Shown in pieces: positions 17,785 through 26,790 of a stretch of 64,000 bases of DNA; positions within the stretch are counted from its first letter, which is position 1, and every line of letters starts with the position of its first letter. Below the pieces are notes generated by a model, which saw only the letters and a program-made list of their open reading frames with translations, was not told where the DNA came from and did no database searches. A program made the position numbers and the translations under genes. Source of the DNA: Splendidivirga corallicola (GTDB taxonomy: Bacteria; Bacteroidota; Bacteroidia; Cytophagales; Cyclobacteriaceae); contig JAUJEA010000004.1 in the NCBI GenBank assembly GCA_030442035.1, forward strand, positions 372,001 through 436,000. The letters are read 5' to 3'.

Positions 17785-19440
17785 ATGATAGTGAGCAACT
17801 TTTCTCAATTAGGACTTTCTTCCAGTTTACTTGACGCATTACAGGATCTGGATTTCAAAACACCTTCGGAAATACAGCGAAAGGCAATTCCCATTTTGAC
17901 AGATGGCCCATGTGATTTCATAGGATTGGCACAAACAGGTACCGGAAAAACTGCAGCTTTCGGATTACCCCTGCTAGAATCGTTGGATATTGAAAACCCA
18001 TCTACCCAGGCATTGATCCTGTCCCCAACAAGAGAATTGGCTCAGCAAACGGCAAAAGGGTTGCAAAGTTTTGCAAAATTTCTACCAAAAATTAGAATCC
18101 AGGCAGTTTATGGTGGAGCGGCTATTACCGAGCAGATAAGGGGATTGAAGAAAGAAACACATGTGATTGTAGCGACACCGGGAAGACTCATTGATCTGAT
18201 CAAACGTAAATCGGTAAAGCTCAATAATATTGAAAAAGTAGTCCTTGATGAAGCCGATGAAATGCTTAATATGGGGTTCAAAGAGGATTTAAACAAAATA
18301 CTGGCATTTACACCACAGGAAAAATCTACTTGGCTATTTTCAGCTACTATGCCACCGGCCATCAAAAGTATTGTACATGAGTATATGCAGGATCCTGTTG
18401 AAGTTTCGGTAAATACTGGTAATGTAGTTAATGAAAATATTGAGCATCGCTATGCTTTGATAAAGGCCAGTGATAAAACGGAAGCGATCAAGAGAATCAT
18501 GGACACCGAAGAGGAAATGCATGGTATTATATTTTGTCGCACCAAACGTGAGACCAAAGCGTTGGCCGAAACATTGAATAATGATGGTTACAGTGCAGAT
18601 GCTTTGCATGGGGATCTTACGCAGCGAAACAGGGATACTGTCATGAAAAGCTTTAAATCCAAAAGGATTAAGGTCTTAATCGCAACGGACGTTGCAGCCA
18701 GAGGAATTGATGTAAATGATGTTACCCATGTGATCCATCATACACTCCCGGATGACAACGAATTTTATACACACCGTAGCGGACGTACTGCCAGGGCCGG
18801 TAAAAAAGGAGTTTCACTTGGATTGGCTACCAGGAATGATTTGAAGAAAGTTAAGTTTCTGGAAAAAGCACTGAAGATCAGGATGGAAAAACAACTGCTT
18901 CCAACACCTCTGGAGATTCAGAGCAACAGGGTAACTCAGTGGGCAAAGGACATCGTGAATACTGAAATAGCCAGAGATATTTCAGATGAACAATGGCAAC
19001 AGGTACAGGAGGCCTTTGTTGGGATTGATAAAAACGAACTGCTTTCAAGGCTCATTTCCAAAGAGCTGAAATCTATGAATTCCGTAGCCTCAAACGAGGA
19101 CATCAATATTTCTGAGAAGAAAGAAACAAAAAAACCGGGTAAATCAACAAAGGAAAGAGAAAAGGTAAAAAAGGTTAATGGTGCCTCTGAACGTTTTTTT
19201 ATTAATGTAGGTAGTATTGACAATGTGAATAAGCGAGAATTACTTCAGTTCATTTGCGAGCAGGCAAGACTTAAAACGGAAAGCATTGGCAATATAAGTC
19301 TTCAAAAAAAATGTGCTTACTTTGATGTTGAAAAAAAATATGCCAAGGCAGTGGCAAATAAGTTCAAAGGAATATCACTTGATGGACGACAACTTCGTGT
19401 GAACAGAGACGATGGAGGTGGTAGAAGGAGATACAATTGA
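17785..19440 (+). CDS. deaD: DEAD-box ATP-dependent RNA helicase
   Basis: RNA helicase of the DeaD/CsdA type that unwinds structured RNA, for example during cold growth and ribosome assembly. The 551-residue protein shows AQTGTGKTAAFGLP (Walker A), PTRELAQQ, DEADEMLNMGF, SAT and HRSGRTARAG, then a DbpA-like RNA-binding domain after residue 460 and a basic tail ending GGGRRRYN. The last 360-390 bases are duplicated at 24950-25348 on the far side of the A+T-rich island. The copy here gives an intact protein, but its final codons differ from the downstream copy, so the C-terminus was probably replaced when the island arrived. Confidence 0.95.
   Translation: MIVSNFSQLGLSSSLLDALQDLDFKTPSEIQRKAIPILTDGPCDFIGLAQTGTGKTAAFGLPLLESLDIENPSTQALILSPTRELAQQTAKGLQSFAKFLPKIRIQAVYGGAAITEQIRGLKKETHVIVATPGRLIDLIKRKSVKLNNIEKVVLDEADEMLNMGFKEDLNKILAFTPQEKSTWLFSATMPPAIKSIVHEYMQDPVEVSVNTGNVVNENIEHRYALIKASDKTEAIKRIMDTEEEMHGIIFCRTKRETKALAETLNNDGYSADALHGDLTQRNRDTVMKSFKSKRIKVLIATDVAARGIDVNDVTHVIHHTLPDDNEFYTHRSGRTARAGKKGVSLGLATRNDLKKVKFLEKALKIRMEKQLLPTPLEIQSNRVTQWAKDIVNTEIARDISDEQWQQVQEAFVGIDKNELLSRLISKELKSMNSVASNEDINISEKKETKKPGKSTKEREKVKKVNGASERFFINVGSIDNVNKRELLQFICEQARLKTESIGNISLQKKCAYFDVEKKYAKAVANKFKGISLDGRQLRVNRDDGGGRRRYN
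19042..19400. repeat. upstream copy of the 359-bp direct repeat (helicase 3' end)
   Basis: This segment is identical, base for base as far as I can read, to 24950-25308. Similarity goes on for about 30 bases with three differences, all synonymous (GTG/GTA, GAC/GAT, GGT/GGC), and then stops. Together the two copies bracket the island. Confidence 0.93.
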
Positions 19441-19529
19441 CGTAGTTGAAAATCATATTAAATTTGGATATAAGATTCAATAGTTGACATGTAAAAGGAG
19501 TGGTTCATTTGTATGAACTTAACTGCAAT

Positions 19530-20867
19530 TTATTGGTCGTTTTTGTCTAGTTTATAATCGAACCAAAATAAAAGGGCAGCCAGTAGGATTAGAGCCATAC
19601 TAACGATTCCAATAATTTGGGGGTCATCTGATATTTTGAAATGAAATAGATAATTTTTTTCAAATAATTTATATTCAAAATCGGGTAACTTATTTAAAGC
19701 AGATAGCCCAATAACTCCGTACCCCATTCTATAAAATCTTCTTCTTGGATTTTTTAAGAAAACAACTAAAAAGCTTAGAAAACTTACAATTAAAAAGCTA
19801 TTAAAAGATCCCAAAATATAGCTCGTTATGCCCCCTGAAATAATTCCAATCAGTAAACTTACAAACCACCATTCCTTTACAATCGGCAAAACAACTTTGC
19901 TGGTAGCATTCTTGGAGCTATTTCTATACATTTTGCTGATCTTTTGCATTATTAGGTCTCTGATAATTCCTGGACAAAGTTCAGATAATGCTTTTTCTGT
20001 TCTAATAATAATACCCAATCTAATTAGCTCTCTCAAATGTATACTTTTAGCAGAAGGTAAATTTTTGGGCTTTGTAAAATCAAGTATTTCATTTTTGTAA
20101 TCATCGATTTTGCCGCTGAACTTCTCGATAAGATATTTTATGGCATAACAATCATACAAACTATTACTCAATTGATCTAGGTTCATTTCAGGCCGTGCGC
20201 TTAGAATATTGATTGTTTCAATCAATAAGCCAGGATGATTCCCTATGTTATTTAATGCTTGGTCAATATTTTTACAATCAAATTTTGCCAGAGCTTCAAA
20301 CCCATCATTTCTATGTATTCTTTCAATATAAAAGGTTTGAAAATAATCCCATTCAGAAAATGCAAAATTATTGGTAAGCTCTTGTGAATAAAATTTCAAA
20401 TTAAAATCATCAAAAACTATTATTTTAAGATGCTTCGCTTTCCTATGTGTGGACAGCATAATGTGAAACATATCAATTAAATTGTATAGCTCGTTAGGAT
20501 TATAGGACCAGGAACAACTCAGAAGAAATACCAGAGATTTTCTTCTAATATTATTCAATGTTTCGTCTAAAATATTTAAAAAGTCAATTCGATCTTTAAC
20601 AGTGATGTTTTCGGATTCTTTTGACCCTGGTGTAATAATTGATTTGGGAATTTGAGTAAATAAGAATTGGAATGGGTTACGTGCTGATGAATTTGTTAAT
20701 TTGGTTGGAATAGATATTATACTTTGTTTAGATTCATAATATTTAAGTAAAGAATTCCGAAATTCTACCTCACCAAAATTTCTTGGTGATACAATTATGT
20801 GAGATTTGTTTTCATTTACAACTTTATCAAAAATGACATTCCAACTATTAATTAAGGCTGTATTCAT
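19530..20867 (-). CDS. degenerate ATPase-like protein with C-terminal membrane segments
   Basis: Last gene of the island operon, 445 residues. Its N-terminal part looks like a relative of the ATPase encoded just upstream. IIVSPRNFGEVEFRNSLL (residues 24-40) sits where a P-loop should be but lacks the GKT/S. LKIIVFDD (147-154) resembles Walker B, and GNHP (209-212) matches the same motif in the neighbour. Residues about 333-371 form two membrane segments and 417-436 a third, with a basic loop between. It may be a non-catalytic, membrane-anchored partner or effector. The start codon overlaps the upstream stop by one base (TAATG). No named family recognised. Confidence 0.8.
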   Translation of the reverse strand: MNTALINSWNVIFDKVVNENKSHIIVSPRNFGEVEFRNSLLKYYESKQSIISIPTKLTNSSARNPFQFLFTQIPKSIITPGSKESENITVKDRIDFLNILDETLNNIRRKSLVFLLSCSWSYNPNELYNLIDMFHIMLSTHRKAKHLKIIVFDDFNLKFYSQELTNNFAFSEWDYFQTFYIERIHRNDGFEALAKFDCKNIDQALNNIGNHPGLLIETINILSARPEMNLDQLSNSLYDCYAIKYLIEKFSGKIDDYKNEILDFTKPKNLPSAKSIHLRELIRLGIIIRTEKALSELCPGIIRDLIMQKISKMYRNSSKNATSKVVLPIVKEWWFVSLLIGIISGGITSYILGSFNSFLIVSFLSFLVVFLKNPRRRFYRMGYGVIGLSALNKLPDFEYKLFEKNYLFHFKISDDPQIIGIVSMALILLAALLFWFDYKLDKNDQ

Positions 20868-22483
20868 TAAATTTGAAATAGATTTTCAACGAGACCGTTT
20901 TCTTTAGCTTCACTTTTATATTCATACATAAGTTCATGTATGGGAGAATAAAATTTCTCTAAATAATAATAGATTGCGGGTGCAGTAATATGATATCTAT
21001 TGTGATTGCTCCTAATATTTGTAATCAGTCCTCGTAATTCTATGCGCTCTAGTAAAAGTCTGATCTTTTCAAAATCTAAATAGAGATTAACTTCAGCTTC
21101 AAGGATTTCTTTGGTACGTTTGTGGGATATTTCAAACTTATTAATGGGACTTTTACTTTCAGAAGCATCTAAACAGAAGTGAAGGAATAGAAATTTCTCA
21201 AGAGATGAGGGTAAATTAAAAAACATAGTTTCCACTGCCTCTCTATAAATTTCCAAGTCACTGGAAGTGAATAAAAAGTCAAGGCATTCTTCTATATCAT
21301 CAACCCCATCTTCAAACAATTTATCAAACAGATATTCTCCGACAAACTGAATCAAATATGGATGATTACCTACTTTTTCTAAAATGGTTTCCAAAAATTT
21401 ATTTTGATCTTTTATTGTTGCCCACAAGCTTAGGGGTTCAATAATGCATTCTTTAACCTCTGAATTATTAAAAACTCTCAATCGTAAATTTTTAGCAAAA
21501 TTTACAAATGGACTCTCAAATTCAAGAAATTGTTTTAAAACAATTTCTTGAAATGCTGTAAGTATAATTCTTATATTTCCAGTTTGTGAAAACTCTCTTA
21601 AAACACCAAAAACATTCCATGCATCTCGACTAGAATATTGAATTACCCCTCCAACTTCGTCAATTATTAAAGTCGGTAATTTATTTTTTTGAACTTTGAA
21701 TTTTTTCAAAAGAATCAAAAGAAAGTTAGAGTTTAATTGACTAGATTCCCTCTTAGCTCTTAACAACATTTTTTTTGAAAGAACAAATCCAATTGATTCG
21801 ACTAATTCATGTTCCGTTCTTATATTTTGCGTAGGCACATAATAACAGGGATTATTATTTTTTTCTTGAAAGTTCATAAATTGTCTAACAAGTGACGTTT
21901 TGCCTAATTTTCTACCACCAATAATGAAAACATTAGTTTTGGTATCGGTTAATAATTCTTGCTCTTTTTTTCTTCCAAAAAAGCGCCACCCCTCAGCTGG
22001 TTCCTGTGGTATATAAGGACACAACTTCTTTATATTGTTAACACCAAGCCTATTTTTGATGGAATTTATCAATGGGGTATTCCGAATGTTTCTAGGATAA
22101 TTATCCTTTGTAGGTAGATCTGTTTGGTCAATAAAAAACACATATTTTTCATCATGGGCAAACTTACCTTTCAAGTTGATCTCTTCATTGTCATTGATAA
22201 TTACCAATGGCATGTAATCATTCTCCATGCAATAGTAAAAGATATCAAAACCTTCATTTATAACCTTCTCTTCAGAAGAAGCTAGATCATCTTGTCTTTG
22301 AAGTATTGCAAAAAACCAGATATCGATTAAACCTTTATACTTGAATGAAATGTTTATTTTATATAGATTAAATCTATTACCTGTATTTTCATTGTTGTAG
22401 AGTATTTTCTTGATATAAGTTTCCGGTACCTTAATTTCACAAAATACGGATTGTATTAATTGCAAATCATTCCTCATAGGCAA
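20867..22483 (-). CDS. P-loop ATPase (AAA/STAND-like) with unknown N-terminal domain
   Basis: Middle gene of the island operon, 538 residues. An N-terminal domain of about 150 residues, which I do not recognise, is followed by the linker YIPQEPAEGWRFFGRKKE (157-174), typical of NTPases that follow a sensor or effector domain. Walker A is GGRKLGKTS (189-197, Lys195), Walker B LIIDE (272-276), and GNHP occurs at 372-375. The C-terminal part (about 430-538) looks helical with a winged-helix character. Such NTPases act as switches in signalling and phage defence, and others are transposition or partition accessories. It overlaps the upstream gene by 10 bases. Confidence 0.82.
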   Translation of the reverse strand: MPMRNDLQLIQSVFCEIKVPETYIKKILYNNENTGNRFNLYKINISFKYKGLIDIWFFAILQRQDDLASSEEKVINEGFDIFYYCMENDYMPLVIINDNEEINLKGKFAHDEKYVFFIDQTDLPTKDNYPRNIRNTPLINSIKNRLGVNNIKKLCPYIPQEPAEGWRFFGRKKEQELLTDTKTNVFIIGGRKLGKTSLVRQFMNFQEKNNNPCYYVPTQNIRTEHELVESIGFVLSKKMLLRAKRESSQLNSNFLLILLKKFKVQKNKLPTLIIDEVGGVIQYSSRDAWNVFGVLREFSQTGNIRIILTAFQEIVLKQFLEFESPFVNFAKNLRLRVFNNSEVKECIIEPLSLWATIKDQNKFLETILEKVGNHPYLIQFVGEYLFDKLFEDGVDDIEECLDFLFTSSDLEIYREAVETMFFNLPSSLEKFLFLHFCLDASESKSPINKFEISHKRTKEILEAEVNLYLDFEKIRLLLERIELRGLITNIRSNHNRYHITAPAIYYYLEKFYSPIHELMYEYKSEAKENGLVENLFQI

Positions 22484-23823
22484 TTAATTATGTTGTAGTT
22501 CATCATTATTTCAATCAACTTTTTTATCTTTTTTTCGTCATGCTTGGTGCTCAATTTTTGAATTAGAGATCCATAAGACTGTCTTTCACCCTCCTTTATT
22601 CTACAAAAATCTTCTACTAATTCATTGTAGGTTTTATCTGCTATTTTTACAAGAGAAGTCCTTTCTGCTTTATCAATCTTTAAATAAACACCACTATTTT
22701 TTGAGACAAATATTTTGGATTTAAAAATTCTGATCATTGAATTATTGGTTATATTGATTTTTTCATAGGCAATATTTTTTCGAATTTTTTTAATTATGTC
22801 AAAATTTAATTTGCCGTTTTCAAAAATATCCACATTATCTACCTTTAATAATGCATTAACAATGACCATGTCATGGTGATTTCTAGACCTTATTCTGAAG
22901 CCAAATACTTCATTATTGCCAATCGCAATGTGTATTGTATTCAACATTTTTTCATCAATCATCATATTTCCTGAGAGTTGATAGATTGACTCATTAAGAC
23001 CAATTCCCAACTCAGCAAATTTATTCCAATTTTGATCACCATAATATCGAGACTCATTTTCTGTGATTTCAAGGAAATGGCTCATGATTTTATTTTTTGT
23101 TGTCCAATTTATCATTTCACCATCCTTGAATGTTAAGATAATTTCATCTCCTTTATCTATTACATAACCAGGAACACTTCCATTGATGCAGATTTGACCA
23201 TTTATCTTTTTATAATCCGGGCAAATAAATGATTCACCTGGAATGGGGTTGCCCCAACTGTTTTTATAAATAATACCTGGGCTCATAACAGGTTCGTCAA
23301 TCCATTTTCTTTTTTTTATTAATAATTCGTATTTATTTCCTACAGAATCAAAACTTGTAATGTTAATTTCAGAGGCTTGCCCTAGTATCCAGGCAACTAT
23401 TTCGGATCTTCTATGGATTTCGTGTATATTGGATGTATCAATAATTTCAAGTAGATCATCGTCAATTCCAGTTATGTGCCCTAACCTTGAATCTTTATTT
23501 CGCCTTGATTTTAGAATCAACCTTCTAAAAATCGTTGTATCATCTGCAGAACTTACAACACTGACAATTATATTTGCCTCAGATAATGCAGCCTTAATTC
23601 CAAGAGGTAATCTATTGTTTTCAATAAATAATAGTTGTTGTCTAAACGGAACAAAGATTAAAGAAGCCAAAATTTTATTCTTTCCGAAAAAACCAATCAT
23701 TTCATTTAGATAAGGATTGAAAGTTTCATCATAAATTATTAGGCATTGATCGCCCCTCTTATAATTTAGGATTGAAAAAAACAACGTTGCGAATGGCTCT
23801 TTAACTACTTTAATTGCTTCCAT
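22474..23823 (-). CDS. M29 aminopeptidase / NicX-like metalloprotein with extra C-terminal domain
   Basis: First gene of the island operon, 449 residues. Residues about 1-340 follow the M29 aminopeptidase / NicX fold: GDQCLIIYDETFNPYL near 24-39, PIPGESFICPD (193-203), AELGIGLN (270-277), NTIHIAIGNN (295-304) and HHDMV (316-320). The residues matching metal ligands, Glu197, Glu271, His298, His316 and Asp318, are all present, so it may be catalytically active. A 100-residue extension follows that is absent from ordinary M29 enzymes and looks like a small winged-helix domain. Whether it is a peptidase, a ring-cleaving enzyme or a non-enzymatic sensor is open. Confidence 0.72.
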   Translation of the reverse strand: MEAIKVVKEPFATLFFSILNYKRGDQCLIIYDETFNPYLNEMIGFFGKNKILASLIFVPFRQQLLFIENNRLPLGIKAALSEANIIVSVVSSADDTTIFRRLILKSRRNKDSRLGHITGIDDDLLEIIDTSNIHEIHRRSEIVAWILGQASEINITSFDSVGNKYELLIKKRKWIDEPVMSPGIIYKNSWGNPIPGESFICPDYKKINGQICINGSVPGYVIDKGDEIILTFKDGEMINWTTKNKIMSHFLEITENESRYYGDQNWNKFAELGIGLNESIYQLSGNMMIDEKMLNTIHIAIGNNEVFGFRIRSRNHHDMVIVNALLKVDNVDIFENGKLNFDIIKKIRKNIAYEKINITNNSMIRIFKSKIFVSKNSGVYLKIDKAERTSLVKIADKTYNELVEDFCRIKEGERQSYGSLIQKLSTKHDEKKIKKLIEIMMNYNIINCL

Positions 23824-24483
23824 AGGAATAGGGCAGTTTAAACTTTATGATTCACGTGACAGGCCATTATGATGTATTAATGAATAATTCTGATTTCAAA
23901 TATTTTGACAAATCGCTGCCATACTATGAGTCAGCTTTTAGGTTTGATAAATTGTTTATTATTCCTTTATGATTGACTCTGACAAAATCCTTTTACTTTA
24001 TAGTAAGTATATATCTTGATTATGATTTATTCAATACCTAGAAATAACCAGTTTTTGAATTAAAAGAGTCCCTAATCGCTGAAAGTCACCATTTTTCACT
24101 AATTGCTAAAGAGAACGCAGTTGGTTTGATCAAATTTTCATCAGAATATTTAAACTATTTGATTGGCATGAATTCGTTAATTATCAATTTCATTCATAGA
24201 GTAAGTTTCGCTTTTGAACGTACCAAAACAAATTATGAACTAGAAGTGCTTTGAATTTTATATCTGACATAAGTTTGTGTTAATGAACGGTTTGTTGATT
24301 TCCTCTCCCTGTCCTATCCATGGTATTAGACTAGCAATGATATCTGCTGTGAAAACTATGATTATCTTCAGCTATCTAATATCTAACATTTAATCAAGGA
24401 CAAATGAATTCCTACTTTCTTGCCAGAAAAAGGGTGTTGACTTAAAGTTATACAACTAGGTAAAAACGGATTGCTACTTCACC
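23824..24483. other. upstream region of the island operon, no intact gene
   Basis: About 660 A+T-rich bases with stop codons in all frames at short intervals. It should contain the promoter of the three-gene operon, but I found no convincing TTG / TAnnTTTG pair. The right part may be further decay of the neighbouring pseudogene. Confidence 0.5.
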
Positions 24484-24843
24484 TATTTTGTTTTATAACA
24501 ATATTTCCACTTAAAGCATACTCAGTCTATTGGATACGAAATTAACAGATGTAATCGTTCTACTTTCGTGGACTGTTTTGGAGCCAACCCAAGTTTCCCC
24601 TCCCTACTCCATAAAATGAATAGCTCTATAATGATGGCTAAAGTCAGCACCTGAATAATAGCCTCTTCCAAAAGCAAATCCCTCCGGTTCATTACTAAAG
24701 TGAATATCAAATATATCTGAAGGTTAGTTGATCAATTCTTGCCAAGTATTGCATGATTGAAATATTTTTCCCTAGTCAGAAGTAAAAGATTCATCTGGAT
24801 CTAACACGGAAAGTGCATAGAAACCATAATCAGTTTCGGTATC
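24484..24843 (-). pseudogene. decayed BNR/YCF48-like repeat protein
   Basis: Read on the minus strand from 24843, the conceptual translation contains phrases typical of beta-propeller BNR/YCF48-like proteins: SDIFDIHFSNEPEGFAFGRG, then GGETWVGSKTVHESRTITSV, then after a frame change GYALSGNIVIKTK-like sequence (last residues near 24484). It is broken by at least three in-frame stops and one frameshift. The start and end are lost. It sits between the live operon and the displaced helicase tail, so it may have come in with the island or be a broken resident gene. Confidence 0.5.
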
Positions 24844-24949
24844 AACTATTTGCCATTACTACCCACTATCCTGGGTGATTAGGAATTGATTATGTAAACA
24901 TAAGATTATCCCAAATCATCCTCGGCAAACATGATGTTGATCATGCTAA

Positions 24950-25348
24950 CTTTCAAGGCTCATTTCCAAAGAGCTGAAATCTATGAATTCCGTAGCCTCA
25001 AACGAGGACATCAATATTTCTGAGAAGAAAGAAACAAAAAAACCGGGTAAATCAACAAAGGAAAGAGAAAAGGTAAAAAAGGTTAATGGTGCCTCTGAAC
25101 GTTTTTTTATTAATGTAGGTAGTATTGACAATGTGAATAAGCGAGAATTACTTCAGTTCATTTGCGAGCAGGCAAGACTTAAAACGGAAAGCATTGGCAA
25201 TATAAGTCTTCAAAAAAAATGTGCTTACTTTGATGTTGAAAAAAAATATGCCAAGGCAGTGGCAAATAAGTTCAAAGGAATATCACTTGATGGACGACAA
25301 CTTCGTGTAAACAGAGATGATGGAGGTGGCAGAAGGAGAAGGTCTTAG
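24950..25348 (+). pseudogene. deaD: displaced 3' fragment of the DEAD-box helicase gene
   Basis: Bases 24950-25308 repeat 19042-19400 exactly, and the frame continues to a TAG at 25346-25348, ending GGGRRRRS instead of GGGRRRYN. An ATG at 24983 would allow a 121-residue peptide containing the helicase's RNA-binding tail, but there is no promoter evidence. The ending probably represents the original helicase C-terminus before insertion of the island. It converges with the symporter gene. Confidence 0.9.
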
Positions 25349-25386
25349 TATGTGTGATCGTTAAATCATGTGTATCGAACGATCAT

Positions 25387-26790
25387 TTACAATTTATTTC
25401 TCCTGCTGCCCAAAAATAGTGTCAAACAGGTAAATATTGACAAGACAATAAAAAGCAACAAATCCATCCTTATGCCAAAGACCTGGGAAGGTAAAATGCC
25501 TGATAGACTAGCTATGAATACAACAATGGCCAAAGCAGTAGCCCATACCAACCACATGTTTAAAGTCCGTTGTAAAAGTATCGCAGAAAGTATCATGGGA
25601 GCCATTAATGCCGTTCCCGCAAAGCTAACCCTGGCAAGCAGTACTAATTGATCACTGCTGATGAGGGAAAAAATTAAGGCAGCCAGTGCAAATACCACCA
25701 TGCCAATCTTGGTCTTTGTCAATACCTTTTTGTCTTCTCCTTTCAATAGAGAGCGTAGTTCGCCACTAAGTGCAAATATCTGGGAGTCGCTGGTTGAAAT
25801 GGCGGCGGCGATCAATCCGACCATGGTGGCTGCAGCGATGAAACCGGGTTGTTCAAATAGTAGCACCTGCGACAGAAAATCGGAAGTGGTATGATCAGGG
25901 TATTTTACAGCGCCATACATACCAATGGCAATGGTTGGCATAATGACTAGTATTGCAAAACAACCCACCGCAACTGCCATGCGATTCATGCTTGATTGAT
26001 TACGTATAATTACCAACCTTGAACTTAATTGGGGTTGCGTTACAGGTATCATGACAATAGCTATCATAGAAGCAATAAGAAACTGGATACTGAATAATCC
26101 TTTAGGCCCCGGTGCTGATAGTAAGGCTGCGTTGATATCTTTAACTTCCTGAAACAACTGTTTTACTCCATTTAAATGATTAACACAACTATAAGCAATG
26201 ACCCATACCACTGCCATTAACAAAATCCCCTGGAATACATCACTATACATAATGGCTTTTAGCCCCCCTGTTTCACTATAGAGGATCATCACTAATAAGA
26301 TCATTGAGGCCCATGCCCATGCCGGGAGTGCATGATTGAACGCCGCATCAAGAAAGATGGATAATCCCCTTATTTGGATGGACACATAAGGTACTAAAAA
26401 AAGAAAGACGCCAATGAAGTAAATATAACCTGCCCATTTATTTCCATAACTGCTGACAAGCAGTCCCGCCATGCCTTTAAAATTCCTCTCTTTTGCTTTC
26501 TTGCGCAAATGATAGCCAAACCACAAGACCATAAATACCATTACACCATCCGATACTGCCAGGAATATCCAGGCGCCAATACCATGAGTTCTGAAAAAAT
26601 CAGGCATTCCCAGCAAGGTGAATGTACTGAACAAAGTAGCTGCAAAAGTCATGAATCCGAGTAAATACCCAATGTTAAATCCACCCATCATGAAATCATC
26701 AACATTCTTTATTCTCCTTTTGGAAAGTAGGGCAAGCGTCATTAATATGGCCAGGTAAATGATCGAAAAAATAATCATCCATTTAATCAT
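25387..26790 (-). CDS. sodium:solute symporter family (SSS) transporter
   Basis: Inner-membrane Na+-coupled transporter of the SSS family, 467 residues with about 12-13 membrane segments. Recognisable parts are the early FMMGGFNIGYLLGFMTFAAT (about 33-52) and the mid-protein GLKAIMYSDVFQGILLM segment, which is the SSS signature region. It overlaps the small upstream membrane gene by eight bases. Upstream of its ATG is AAGGAGG-like sequence that also codes the Lys/Glu end of that protein. It closes the GH88 catabolic cluster, so a sugar acid or related product is the likely substrate (inference). Confidence 0.92.
   Translation of the reverse strand: MIKWMIIFSIIYLAILMTLALLSKRRIKNVDDFMMGGFNIGYLLGFMTFAATLFSTFTLLGMPDFFRTHGIGAWIFLAVSDGVMVFMVLWFGYHLRKKAKERNFKGMAGLLVSSYGNKWAGYIYFIGVFLFLVPYVSIQIRGLSIFLDAAFNHALPAWAWASMILLVMILYSETGGLKAIMYSDVFQGILLMAVVWVIAYSCVNHLNGVKQLFQEVKDINAALLSAPGPKGLFSIQFLIASMIAIVMIPVTQPQLSSRLVIIRNQSSMNRMAVAVGCFAILVIMPTIAIGMYGAVKYPDHTTSDFLSQVLLFEQPGFIAAATMVGLIAAAISTSDSQIFALSGELRSLLKGEDKKVLTKTKIGMVVFALAALIFSLISSDQLVLLARVSFAGTALMAPMILSAILLQRTLNMWLVWATALAIVVFIASLSGILPSQVFGIRMDLLLFIVLSIFTCLTLFLGSRRNKL

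Larger units (their letters stand above)
19441..24949. mobile_element. A+T-rich genomic island inserted at the 3' end of the helicase gene
   Basis: About 5.5 kb lies between the two copies of the helicase tail. It is visibly richer in A+T than both flanks, runs opposite to the helicase, and holds a compact three-gene operon plus a decayed gene. There is no integrase, transposase or terminal inverted repeat. Insertion with a duplicated gene end resembles integrative elements that restore their target gene. A 359-bp identity is much longer than usual attachment cores, so homologous recombination (single crossover) or later gene conversion is also possible. Confidence 0.75.

Noticed and set aside
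24522-24710. A 62-codon minus-strand open frame
   Set aside because: It lies in a different frame from the decayed BNR-like sequence on the same strand and has no sensible protein character.
19441-24949. Search for an integrase, transposase or terminal inverted repeats in the island
   Set aside because: None of the three intact genes resembles a recombinase, and the boundaries are the direct repeat only, so the island is not called an insertion sequence or ICE.
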